Shown: piece after piece, positions 31,802 through 40,815 of the stretch
Layout: each line of letters begins with the position of its first letter
Numbering within the stretch: position 1 is the stretch's first letter
Origin: Chelydra serpentina
Taxonomy: Eukaryota > Chordata > Testudines > Chelydridae
Direction of reading: 5' to 3'
NCBI GenBank assembly: GCA_037349315.1
Contig: JBAIAC010000033.1
Location: forward strand, 24,446,001-24,510,000
Length of the DNA stretch: 64,000 nucleotides
Translations under genes and position numbers: made by a program
The notes under the pieces: generated by a model
What the model saw: the letters and a program-made list of their open reading frames with translations, nothing else
The model's database searches: none
What the model was told of the DNA's origin: nothing

Positions 31802-32786
31802 GGATCCACGAAGGTACTTAGACCCCTTAGTCCTGTTTTTAGGTGCTATAGTGAGCCACAAAACCGCTTGGCTGGCACCTCAACTCACTTGGCACCTACA
31901 TTTTTTCCTCTGAGCACCTGTGCTGCGGCCTTGCTCTAGGCCTCAGGCTGCTCTTTCCTGCCTAAACCCCAGAGTGATCACAGACGGGGAAAGCTAGGTG
32001 TTTCGCTGCCCAAGCCATGTGCAGGGGCCCAATCCGGGGAATAGCCTCTGAGCATGCTTCCTGGAGCTGACCCCTCCGGCGAAACAGGGAAGGAGCTCCC
32101 TGAGCCTCTGGTCAATTTCCTCTGTAGCTGGCAAAGGGATTTGTACAAGGATCAGCTGCATCTCAGCCCACACCACTGTGCTATGGAATATTCTGATGTG
32201 GGTCCCACAGTCTCTCCTGTTGAAGCTGTTCCACTTTAATTAAACAATTGAATACTTAAATATGAATTGGACCAGCAACAGTGGTAGAATGACTTTATAG
32301 CCCAGTGGTTCGGGCACTCCCTTAAGTGGTGCCAGATCCCTGTTCAAATCCCTTCTTCCCCCTCAGGAGACAGAGGGATTTGACCTGGGAGTCACCCTCA
32401 TACGTTTTGAGAACACTGTGCACTAGTGAGCTCTCCCCTGCAGCTGTTTAGTTTCAAGTCCTGCACCGCACTTGGGTGGCTGAGCATCTATCTTCCCCAG
32501 CTCGTGAATCACTGGCAGAACGAGGCACAGCCCTGCAGCAGGGACTTAGGTGCCTATCTCTGAGGGTCTTAGCACACACCCCTCTCTCCAGTGTCTCCCA
32601 TTGGCTAGTTTAGGCAACTCCCTTCCTAGTGGGATGGCTTTGTGGATCACAGTCTAAGGTACCTGTGTCTCCCATTTGTTGTATAGGGAGCCTTAGCACT
32701 TAACTGAGGCTTTGTGGATCTCACTGTTGCCGTGATTTAAAAGTTAGGTGTCACATGTTGCGACACCAAAAGCCCTTTGTGGATCC
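31802..32786. mobile_element. Putative non-autonomous DNA element, about 985 bp, tRNA-like centre
   Basis: The outer ends are inverted: GGATCCACGAAGG (31802-31814) and CCTTTGTGGATCC (32774-32786), matching at 12 of 13 positions. Phrases of the TTAGGTGC type are scattered in both orientations inside. In the middle (about 32296-32395) a tRNA-like piece, with A-box-like TAGCCCAGTGGTTCGGGCA and B-box-like TGTTCAAATCC, faces an inverted B-box-like copy, GGGATTTGACC. No coding capacity. No target duplication was confirmed, so it may be two or more repeats side by side. Confidence 0.5.
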
Positions 32787-34435
32787 TGCCTTCAGCATCT
32801 CCTCCTTGGGAAAGGGTTCTTCACGTCCCCAGTAGAGCCCTGGGGAGGAATTGAAACTGTCCCAGGATGTGCCATCAGTCTGGAGACTTGTTAAGCAAAG
32901 AAAGGGAGTCCTGATATAATTGGGCAGACCCGAAAGGGGGTGGTTCTATTTACAATGGAGTCAGTGGAAAGACAGATTTCAGAGCAAAGAACTGGAAAGT
33001 GAAGATAAGGGAGCAGAATAAATATAGGATCTTTGCTCAATTGCCAAGCAGGTCAACAAGCAGGAAAATGTCCTCACTTGCTAGGGCGCAGTTGTATTCA
33101 TAAAACCCCATTTCTTCCTTCTTCTAGACCCTGCCTCCTCCCAGCATTCCCACTAAACTCTATTTAGCAGCTTCTGGGCATGCTCAGTTTCTCTGTGTTC
33201 TGCCCTCTCCTGAGGTCCAAGGAGCAGCTAGACTCCCACTGTAGTGACCTTAATGCTCTCAATGGAGACTCTCTTTTTAGAGTGCAATGAAGCAGTTTAG
33301 GAGTGGGAGAGAGAAACAAGGACGGAAGGACAAGCCAGGAAGCAGATCCCAAACTAAGCCCAACCCCCAGCCAACATGGACCCAACAGGTATTTCCAAAG
33401 GTGTTTGAGATAAGCTACAGATGGTCACAGGAAAATGGTGATGGTGTTCTTTGGTGTTTCTGAATGGTACAACAGAGATAAGGCTGCATCGGACCCTGGC
33501 TGGCAATCTGTACTTGGGAAGAGCCCCAGTTAAGTAACTGGACAAGGTATTATGTTCTCTGAGCAGTCTCTGATTATGCATGTGGGTTAGGCTGGTACTA
33601 TGGAAAACATAAGCTTCAAGGAAAGAGGAAAGGACTAGGATGTAGAAGGGCCTGATATAGCAAAGTTCCTATTTGCTTTAGCAGGAGGTTTTGCCTGGGC
33701 AAGGATCTCCATTCAGACCCCCGTATTCTCAACTCAGTCTGAACCTGGGCCTGAATTTTGCAAATCTATCTTTGTAGCAGCCTGAGCCAAAATCCTGGCT
33801 CCAAACATCCTCAAACTTGAGGGTGGTGTTGTAGCTTCTACGACAGACTCCAGACACACTAGCCTGGAATCCTGAGAAGACCATGGTGTCTTAAGGTGTC
33901 CTGCAGTTTAGGCCTGGTGAACTTTCTTCCCCTACATTTTCTCAATCCAGTGCATTGTGGGTATCTGTGCTGTTGCTCTATTACTCAGCAAGGGCTGTAG
34001 TTCAGAAATATGAACGGCCCTTCTGCTTCATGGGATGAAAGGGTTGTGACAGCAAATCTGCAATCTACTGGTGGGAGAGGAGAACGATGTGGCTTGTGGT
34101 TTGTCTGCTCATGTCCATGCACAAGGAGGGGAGGTGGAAAAGGAAAAGTAGTGTCTGCAATTTTCTTTCACAATGAACTTTTGCCAATTTGTTTGAAGAA
34201 CAAGGAGAAATTTTAATAAATAGACGCAGGCAAGGAAAGCGTAGATCTTTTTTTCTGTTTCACAGCCTCTTTGAAGGAGGAATCTATGGATCTAACTCTC
34301 CCCTGGGATGGAGACACATTAGCTTTCAGACAGCAGAATAGGTTATTTAATTGTCTGTCTCTTTAAAAGTGCCCTGGGATCTGCCTTTGCATGTGTCTGT
34401 ACCCTGTATCAGTCATAAATAAACAGTTCCATCCT
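32787..34435. other. No recognisable gene or repeat
   Basis: About 1.6 kb with no supported feature. Purine-rich stretches occur around 32890-33020. Confidence 0.45.
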
Positions 34436-34437
34436 CC

Positions 34438-35042
34438 TGCTAATATCATTCTGGGGTGTATTAACAGGAGCGTCATATGTAAGACATGGGAGGGAATTGT
34501 CCGGTTCTACTCAGCACTGGTGGGGCCCCAGCTGTCCAAGTCTGGGTGCCACACTTTAGGAAAGATATGGACAAATTGAAGAGAGTCCAGAGAATGGCAA
34601 CAAAAATGATAAAAGGTTTAGAAAACCTGACCTGCGACGAAAGGTTAAAAAAACTGGGCATGTTTAGTCTTGAGAAAAGAAGACTGTGGGGTGGGGGGGA
34701 GACCTGATAAATCTTCAAGTATGTTAAGGGCTGTTATAAAGAGCACGGTGATCAATTGTTTTCCATGTCAACTGGAAATAAGTCAAGGCATAATGGGCTT
34801 AATCTGCAGCAAGGGAGATTTAAGTTAGATACGTTGTTTTTGTATTAGGAAAAACTTTCCATCTGTAAGGATAGTTAAGCACTAGAATAGGCTTCCAAGG
34901 GAGGTTGTAGAATCCCCATCACTGGAGGTTTTTAAGAACAGGTTTGTCAAACACCTGTCAGGGATGGTCTCGGTCCTGCCTCAGTGCAGGGGGCTAGACT
35001 TGATGACTTCTTGAGGTCCTTTCCAGCCCTGCATTTCTATAA
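34438..35042 (+). mobile_element. CR1 LINE 3' end, sense
   Basis: The plus strand encodes the C-terminal part of a CR1-type reverse-transcriptase ORF in broken frames. An ILGCINRS...GIVRFYSALVGPQ stretch (about 34448-34537) and then KRVQRMATKMIKGLENL...DERLKKLGMFSLEKRRL (about 34575-34685) are visible. A 3' untranslated tail follows, ending GAGGTCCTTTCCAGCCCTGC near 35030 and TTTCTATAA at the end, the usual CR1 terminus. The copy is 5'-truncated and inactive. A frame change occurs between the two coding stretches. Confidence 0.85.
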
Positions 35043-35538
35043 GAGTTACCTATATCAGAGATGTCCAAAGCAGACCTTTGTGGAGGATGAAAGTTCCATT
35101 TTTGCAATGGATTTTGAGATTTTTCAAGTTTGGCTTCATTCCTAATCAGAACACACCCCCAAAATTTCAAAATTCTCTGCAAAGGGAAAAACTCAAGGGA
35201 AAGAAATCATTTGGATTTGATCTAAAAGGTTTGTTTTTGTTATGACTTTTCTTTTGTATTATATTATAACAATACATTAGAATGCAAAACTTTTAAAAAC
35301 TTGAAGTGAAAAGTCACTTAAAAATGAAAAATCAAAATATTTTGTTGCGAGAATGTCAAAACATCCTGTCAGAACTCTCCCACACCCACCCCCGGTTTTC
35401 TTCCAAAACACAATTCTGGTGAAATTGACCTTATATCATGAAGCATTTTGATGGAACTGTATATTCTGATGGACTAGAGTTCTGTTGAAGTGTTTCTGAC
35501 CAGCACTAGTGCAAACTATGGTCTAAGAGTCATATAGA
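35043..35538. other. AT-rich unassigned sequence
   Basis: AT-rich, with AAAA/TTTT-rich fold-back-like phrases of the kind TTTCAAGTTTGGC and AAAATTTCAAAATT around 35115-35175. This could be old MITE sequence, but I cannot define ends. Confidence 0.4.
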
Positions 35539-35539
35539 C

Positions 35540-35715
35540 CGGTGGTTCTCCACTGTGGTCCACCGCTTCTTCAGGGAAAGCCCCTGGCGTGCTGGGCCGG
35601 TTTGTTGATCTGCCACGTCGGCAGGTTCGGCCAGTCGCGGCTCCCACTGGCCGCGGTTCGCCACTCCAGGCCAATGGGGGCTGCAGGATGCGGCGCAGGC
35701 CATGGGATGTGCTGT
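35540..35715. mobile_element. Fragment of the GC-rich fold-back MITE family
   Basis: Shares with the left arm of the 16726-17039 element the phrases GCCCCTGGCG, GGGCCGGTTTGTT, CGGTTCGGCC-type, CGCGGCTCCCACT and CCGCGGTTCGCCA in the same order. It begins with CCGGTGGTTCTCCACTG, like hAT CAGTGGTTCTC ends. The inverted right arm is missing, so it is a truncated relative. Confidence 0.6.
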
Positions 35716-36165
35716 CCGCCGCGTGCTCTGTCAGGTCTGCCAGCATCAGTATCGTGGCCATGTGGAAAAGCCTAAGAGCTTACAAACTGGTTGTAGTCTG
35801 GTGGAAGGGCACAGGGATTGAGGGGCACTTAGAAAAAACACCACCGCATGTCAATTTCATGTTCCACAACTTTTTGTGGGTATAGAACAGGGTAGAGGCA
35901 AGTAGATCTTCTCTTTATAAACTTATATTAGCCACTGATTATGGGACCCTTGCAGGAAGTGTAGGTTAGAGCAGCCCAATGGTGGTTTTACCTTGGAGCT
36001 ACCTTTCCGTCCTTCCCTCTCCTCAGCTGTACCAAGCCCAGGTGTTAAAAGTGCTGTACAAGAATCAACTAACCCTCTCACTCCTCCTATGAGAGTGGTC
36101 CAAGTTTTTAGCCCCATTATATTGGTGGGTAAGCTGAGTATTGAGGGGGTGGGTCAAATACTGTA
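35716..36165. other. No recognisable gene or repeat
   Basis: Unassigned DNA that formed the insertion site of the LTR retrotransposon. Confidence 0.45.
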
Positions 36166-36170
36166 GTCAG
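36166..36170. repeat. Target-site duplication GTCAG (left copy)
   Basis: Repeated exactly at 40615-40619, directly outside the two LTR ends. Five bases fits Ty3/gypsy integration and shows the two LTRs were inserted together. Confidence 0.93.
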
Positions 36171-36578
36171 TGTGACGGAGTAGAGAGCGAGATGGATCTG
36201 ACCTGAGGGAAAGGCTGCATTGGAAATGTGAGACTTTACCTGAGGCTGTAACATGAGCCAGGACGGGGGCTGGGAGGTGACACCTTTGGCTGGGAGTTTG
36301 TGTGCTGGCTTGGGAGAGGAAGGGAGGGGGGCAGACAGGGTCTGGCCTCCCTGGCCCATGTGGAGCTGCGGGGCGAAATGCAGGGAGCCCCAGGCTGGGG
36401 TCTAAGCTCCCTGCCCCCCGGAAGGACCCGACTGAGGGGTCCTGGATGTACTGACAAGCTCTGGTTGGACTGTGTTCCTGGCATCTCTAATAAACCTTCT
36501 GTTCTACTGGCTGGCTGAGACTCCCAGTGAATCCGGGGAAGAGGGGTGCAGGGCCGGACTCCCCTATACTCCGTGACA
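36171..36578 (+). repeat. 5' LTR
   Basis: Starts TGTGACGGAG and ends CTCCGTGACA. AATAAA at 36489-36494 is a likely polyadenylation signal, which would place R/U5 in the last part of the LTR. I see no clear TATA box. It is identical to the 3' LTR except at 36270. Confidence 0.95.
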
Positions 36579-36580
36579 AC

Positions 36581-36598
36581 TGGTGGCAGCGGCGGGAC
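36581..36598 (+). other. Primer-binding site, tRNA-Leu type
   Basis: TGGTGGCAGCGGCGGGAC begins two bases after the 5' LTR. TGG is the complement of the tRNA CCA end. The site fits the 3' end of vertebrate tRNA-Leu (AAG/TAG type, from memory) with one mismatch at the thirteenth base. This is the expected place and size for minus-strand priming. Confidence 0.75.
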
Positions 36599-36773
36599 GT
36601 TCTGCACCCCGTGAACGGCGCTTCCTGCAGTAAGTAACTGGGGAGCAGTAGAACGAAGGGGTGCTAACGAGGACCAGGCGTGCTGAAGGCTCACGGAGGA
36701 GCGGTTTCGGGGAGCGGAGGAGCTACGCTTAACTCCTGGGAGTGTGTGTCCAGCGAGAAGGACTGTGCAATGA

Positions 36774-36935
36774 GGGGGTCCCCCTGGGGGCTACAGTGAG
36801 CAGTCCCAGGGGCGGAGGAGCCTGCGGCTTGGCCCTGGGAGAGAGAAGGAATTTTGCAGGGACAGGGTTCCCCTGGGGGTGCCGTGAGTGGACCCAGGGG
36901 CGCAGGAGCTGCAGCTCGACCCTGGCAAAGAGGCG
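36774..36935 (+). repeat. Two direct repeats in the untranslated leader
   Basis: The phrase CCCCTGGGGG ... CCCAGGGGCG.AGGAGC.GC ... CGACCCTGG / TGGCCCTGG occurs twice with a period of 89 bp, starting at 36781 and 36870. Each unit can fold on CCCCTGGGGG and CCCAGGGG. It lies in the 443-nt leader between primer site and start codon, where retroelements commonly place packaging or dimerisation signals. That role is inference only. Confidence 0.7.
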
Positions 36936-37041
36936 GTGACCTGGAGAAGGGCTGGCACACTTGGGGTTCTTCCTGGAAACCGTGGGGAGCTAAGAGCACA
37001 CAGGCCTGCGAGTCCACAGCAAACTTGGGAGCAGTGAAGTG

Positions 37042-40000
37042 ATGGCGTATCGCCTTCTCCTTAAGAAGAGCATTGTAACCCTGTGCAAAAAGAGAGGGAT
37101 ACCCATTGGAAAGCTCACTAAAGCCCAGTTAATCACGCGGCTGGAGGAGGATGACCATTCCAGGGAGCAGATTCCGGACCCCAATGGGGCTACAGCAGGA
37201 TCTGGGAGCAGCTGGAGTGATAGCCTGGCATCCCCAAGAGTCTGGTCCCCAACCAGACGGGGGTCTTCACGATCGGGTTCCCCAGCAGGGGATCGGAGAC
37301 GGATGGGACTGGAGCTGAGTCCGAGAGAGCAAGAGGACGGTGAGAGACAGCAAGAGCCCGAGAAAGACCTACAGAAGAAGCAGCAGCGTGAACTTGCGGT
37401 GGTGGAACTGAGAGGCATAGGGGACTGGCCAGGGGTAAGTGGGGACAGATCCCGGGGTGCCAGCTCCGCAGGGAACCTCGATCCTAAATTGCTGCCCCTG
37501 GTTAAGGAGGGTGGGGATGTGGAGGCCCACCTCACTGCCTTGGAGCAGGCTGGTGATTGGAACCAGGGAGACCCTGCGGAAAAGCCCCGGGATCTAACCC
37601 CCTTGCTGGGTCCCAAGGCCATAAACTCCACCAGCCAGAAGGGTGGGGTGGTGGACGGATTTCCACTCCTGGCCCTGGACTCAAGCCCTATGGACCCCCA
37701 GTGGAAGCGGAGGCTGATGGTCAATGGAGAGACATTCGGGGGGTGGCAAGACCCCGGGACAGAGAGAATTGTGGTCAGGCCCCGGGTGGTGCACCCCCAC
37801 CAGCTGCTGGGGGGCTGTGTGACCTGGGTGAGGGTCCCAGGGACGGACCCATTCGCCCTGCCTATGGCCCAGATCCCTGTGCAGACCCAGGAGGGGTCGG
37901 GCTGGCTGGTGGTTGGGGGTCTCCAGGATATCAGCGGTGAGGTGCTGTTGCGGGGTGACTGTGTATCTTTGGGACAGGATCCAGGCCCTGTAACGGCCGA
38001 GGATTTGAATTTGAACTCAGGAAACCAATTGGCTAAGAGGGAAATGGTCAGTGAAAATGCAAATGACCTGGCTGGCAGGGGGGAGGAGCTGCCAGGCCCC
38101 GGTTACCTGCCTGCCTGTAACCAGACCCCTAGGGCGGGGTGGGTCAGAGAGATGCTCCCCACCCCCCTGCACACTGGAGAGGTGGCTCACGCTGGCTCTG
38201 ATGCTGTGACCAAAGCAGCGAGCTCGCTGCCTGGCCCCACAGGGACAGCCAGGGCAGCGCTGAGCCCGGGGGGAGCAGAGACCCCAGCTGAGTGGGGGAA
38301 CACACAGGCAGGGCAGGACGGCTGCCAACCAGGCTTGCCTGGTCCAGAGGTGCTGCCGGGAAGTGATTCCACAGCAGGGAGGGAGCCACCAGGGACGGGG
38401 CTCAGTGGGGCGGTGACCCCAGGCCTGGCCAGTGAGCTGCAGAGGGATCCCGCTTTGGAGAAGCTAAGGGAACTTGCTGGCCACAGCGCTGCAAACCCCC
38501 TTGGGGAAGACTGCAGAGACAGATCCCTGTGGGAGAAGGGATTCCTGTGCCGGGAATGGGCTTCCCAAGGGGAAGTAGAACTGCGGGAAATCAGGAGGCA
38601 GCCGGTGGGGCACCCGAAGTATCATCACCGGCTATTATACCTGGTCCAGGGTAAGGGAGAAGATCCCTGGAGGTCCCTGCCCCTCAGGGAGGAACCTTTC
38701 CAGAAGGTGGCTATGAATGGGGTGGGCCCCCTCAGCAGGGCAACCCAGTCGGGGAAGAAGTACATTCGGGTGGTGGTAGATTTTGCCACCCGCTACCCCG
38801 AGGCGGTACCCTTATCCTCCATTGAAGCAGACACCGTGGCGGATGCGCTGCTGACCATTTTCAGCCGAGTGGGGTTCCCCAAGGAAGTCCTGACAGACCA
38901 AGGGTCCAACTTCATGTCGGCCCTGCTCCGGTGCTTGTGGGAGAAATGTGGGGTCCGGCACAGTTGGGCCTCAGCATATCATCCCCAGTGCAATGGGCTG
39001 GTGGAGAGAGTTCAGGAGACCATGAGGCTGATGCTGAAGACTTGCATCAATCAGCATCCACAGGACTGGGACAAGTACCTGCCCCACCGATGGCACAAGG
39101 AAGTGCCCCAGGAATCACCAGGGGGCTTCCCTTTCAAGCTGTGGTATGGGGGGAGAGTAAGGGGACCCCTAGAACCGGTAAGGGACAATTGTGAGGAGAA
39201 TGGGGAAGACCCCCTGATGGATCTCTCCCCTGAGATGGGAGCCCATCCTTCCATCAGGTGTCCCCCATTCAGAGTAACTGGGAAAAGAGCCCAGAACCTG
39301 GAGAGAGAGGCCAAGGACAGGCTGGCTTTAGAGGTGAACCAGTCATTCAACAGCCCAGGGCTGGCCAAGGCGGAGGCGATCAGAGATTGGCCTGTTCCCC
39401 AGACCAAGAAACAGGGCCAGGCCTTTAGCGGGATGGCGGGGTCCCACCAGAGGTTTGTACCCCCCTTTAGCTCCCTAGCTGCCCCCATCACAGAGCTAGG
39501 TAAGAAGAGGAAGCCAGACGAGGCAGTCTGGACCGAGCAGGGCCAGAGGGCTCTCTGTGCGCTGAAGGAGGCTCTAATCCAGGGCCCAATAGATCGAGTA
39601 AACCCAGACGGGGCCAAGCCCTGTACAGTGTTCACCAAAGCCTCAGACACAGGGCTGGGCGTGGTGCTGATGCAGGCCTATGCGAAGCGGGGGAGATGCC
39701 CCATCGGGTATCTGAGCAAGGAGCTGCTGCCCTGGAGGCAGAACGGTCCGGCCATAGAGAGGGAATGCCTGGCCATGGGGCAGGCCCTTAAGAAGCAGCA
39801 GCCAGATCTATTTGGGTGGCGCTTTATGGTGTATATTCACCACTTCGCCCCGACGTGGCTGCATCCAGGAAAAGGGGCCGATGCCGAGCGGCTGGTGACA
39901 CAGACACGTGGTCAGAGAGGGGACCAGATCAAGAGGGAGGCTCTTAACCAAGAGAGCCCGAACTACAGCCCTCCAGACTGGAGCGCTGGGAAAAGACCTG

Positions 40001-40173
40001 ATCTCAGCTTGAACCCCAGGGGTTTTGGGATGGGAAAAGGGCACGGGCCGCCTAAACCTTCCCACATGCGGCCTGCGGGTGCCATCCAGCCCACCCAACC
40101 TAAGGGAGCCCGTGGAACTGGAACGGCCTGGTGTGACCAGGTTCGAACTTCCCCGGGTCACTGGCTAAAGTGA
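37042..40173 (+). CDS. Gag/protease-remnant/integrase/RNase H fusion polyprotein of LTR retrotransposon
   Basis: One uninterrupted frame of 1,043 codons. I start at ATG 37042; the preceding codon is GTG. Order: an N-terminal gag-like segment with a short SAP-like Leu/Lys/Glu helix (residues 1-40) and a charged Ser/Arg/Glu region (to about 125); a short capsid-like piece (VEAHLTALEQAG, about 150-160); a retropepsin remnant (about 225-315) whose catalytic triplet reads D237-P-G; a linker; an integrase core (about 570-700) with D580, D619 and E655, exact D-35-E spacing, but no HHCC zinc finger before it; an integrase C-terminal piece (about 700-720); then a reverse-transcriptase C-terminal/RNase H segment (about 775-950). 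In RNase H the expected first Asp is K866 (TKAS) and the later TDH-type Asp is replaced (IHH). No YxDD reverse-transcriptase motif exists. Canonical Ty3/gypsy order places integrase last, so this arrangement is rearranged or Gmr1-like. It is not a host gene. Confidence 0.88.
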   Translation: MAYRLLLKKSIVTLCKKRGIPIGKLTKAQLITRLEEDDHSREQIPDPNGATAGSGSSWSDSLASPRVWSPTRRGSSRSGSPAGDRRRMGLELSPREQEDGERQQEPEKDLQKKQQRELAVVELRGIGDWPGVSGDRSRGASSAGNLDPKLLPLVKEGGDVEAHLTALEQAGDWNQGDPAEKPRDLTPLLGPKAINSTSQKGGVVDGFPLLALDSSPMDPQWKRRLMVNGETFGGWQDPGTERIVVRPRVVHPHQLLGGCVTWVRVPGTDPFALPMAQIPVQTQEGSGWLVVGGLQDISGEVLLRGDCVSLGQDPGPVTAEDLNLNSGNQLAKREMVSENANDLAGRGEELPGPGYLPACNQTPRAGWVREMLPTPLHTGEVAHAGSDAVTKAASSLPGPTGTARAALSPGGAETPAEWGNTQAGQDGCQPGLPGPEVLPGSDSTAGREPPGTGLSGAVTPGLASELQRDPALEKLRELAGHSAANPLGEDCRDRSLWEKGFLCREWASQGEVELREIRRQPVGHPKYHHRLLYLVQGKGEDPWRSLPLREEPFQKVAMNGVGPLSRATQSGKKYIRVVVDFATRYPEAVPLSSIEADTVADALLTIFSRVGFPKEVLTDQGSNFMSALLRCLWEKCGVRHSWASAYHPQCNGLVERVQETMRLMLKTCINQHPQDWDKYLPHRWHKEVPQESPGGFPFKLWYGGRVRGPLEPVRDNCEENGEDPLMDLSPEMGAHPSIRCPPFRVTGKRAQNLEREAKDRLALEVNQSFNSPGLAKAEAIRDWPVPQTKKQGQAFSGMAGSHQRFVPPFSSLAAPITELGKKRKPDEAVWTEQGQRALCALKEALIQGPIDRVNPDGAKPCTVFTKASDTGLGVVLMQAYAKRGRCPIGYLSKELLPWRQNGPAIERECLAMGQALKKQQPDLFGWRFMVYIHHFAPTWLHPGKGADAERLVTQTRGQRGDQIKREALNQESPNYSPPDWSAGKRPDLSLNPRGFGMGKGHGPPKPSHMRPAGAIQPTQPKGARGTGTAWCDQVRTSPGHWLK

Positions 40174-40192
40174 CCCCGCTCAGTTCGGTCTC

Positions 40193-40206
40193 GGAGGGGG
40201 GAGAGA
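40193..40206 (+). other. Polypurine tract
   Basis: GGAGGGGGGAGAGA lies directly against the first base of the 3' LTR. This is the usual plus-strand primer position in LTR retrotransposons. Confidence 0.88.
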
Positions 40207-40614
40207 TGTGACGGAGTAGAGAGCGAGATGGATCTGACCTGAGGGAAAGGCTGCATTGGAAATGTGAGACTTTACCTGAGGCTGTAACATGAGCCAGGAC
40301 GGGGGTTGGGAGGTGACACCTTTGGCTGGGAGTTTGTGTGCTGGCTTGGGAGAGGAAGGGAGGGGGGCAGACAGGGTCTGGCCTCCCTGGCCCATGTGGA
40401 GCTGCGGGGCGAAATGCAGGGAGCCCCAGGCTGGGGTCTAAGCTCCCTGCCCCCCGGAAGGACCCGACTGAGGGGTCCTGGATGTACTGACAAGCTCTGG
40501 TTGGACTGTGTTCCTGGCATCTCTAATAAACCTTCTGTTCTACTGGCTGGCTGAGACTCCCAGTGAATCCGGGGAAGAGGGGTGCAGGGCCGGACTCCCC
40601 TATACTCCGTGACA
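40207..40614 (+). repeat. 3' LTR
   Basis: 408 bp, TGTGACGGAG ... CTCCGTGACA, with AATAAA at 40525-40530. The one difference from the 5' LTR is T at 40306. The target duplication GTCAG follows at 40615-40619. Confidence 0.95.
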
Positions 40615-40699
40615 GTCAGTTACACTGGTACAAATCCAGAGTCACTCCAATGAAGCCAATGTAGCTCTTCCAGACCTACACCTTCGAAACAAGGGAGAA

Positions 40700-40815
40700 T
40701 TTAGTCCTAAGTGACTTGCCCAAGGCCACGTAGCAAGTCAGTGATAGAACCAAGTGATCTGGCTCTCAACCCTCTGGCTCTAAAGGCATCATGATCCTCC
40801 CTCTGGTACTGTACA
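40700..40815 (-). repeat. MIR/CORE-SINE fragment, antisense
   Basis: AGTGACTTGCCCAAGGCCAC, CAAGTCAGTGATAGAACCAA and CTCTCAACCCTCTGGCTCTA in this order are the antisense of a MIR CORE and tRNA-like head. Old and truncated. Confidence 0.6.

Larger units (their letters stand above)
36171..40614 (+). mobile_element. Complete young Ty3/gypsy-type LTR retrotransposon, non-autonomous
   Basis: A 4,444-bp element with two 408-bp LTRs (36171-36578 and 40207-40614). They differ at one visible position, C at 36270 against T at 40306. The perfect 5-bp duplication GTCAG lies at 36166-36170 and 40615-40619. A tRNA-type primer site follows the 5' LTR and a polypurine tract precedes the 3' LTR. One open frame (37042-40173) fills most of the interior. 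LTRs are identical at insertion, so one change in 408 points to a very recent event. The element lacks a reverse-transcriptase core and so depends on enzymes from a relative. Confidence 0.96.

Noticed and set aside
37039..37041. Upstream GTG as start of the retrotransposon frame
   Set aside because: ATG follows immediately at 37042; GTG starts are not expected in vertebrate nuclear genes.
36990..37724. 244-codon minus-strand frame
   Set aside because: It lies opposite the retrotransposon ORF and is its shadow.
37042..40173. Possibility that the 1,043-codon frame is a domesticated host gene
   Set aside because: It lies between near-identical LTRs with a target duplication, so it is part of a fresh insertion. 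Domestication would need conservation across species.
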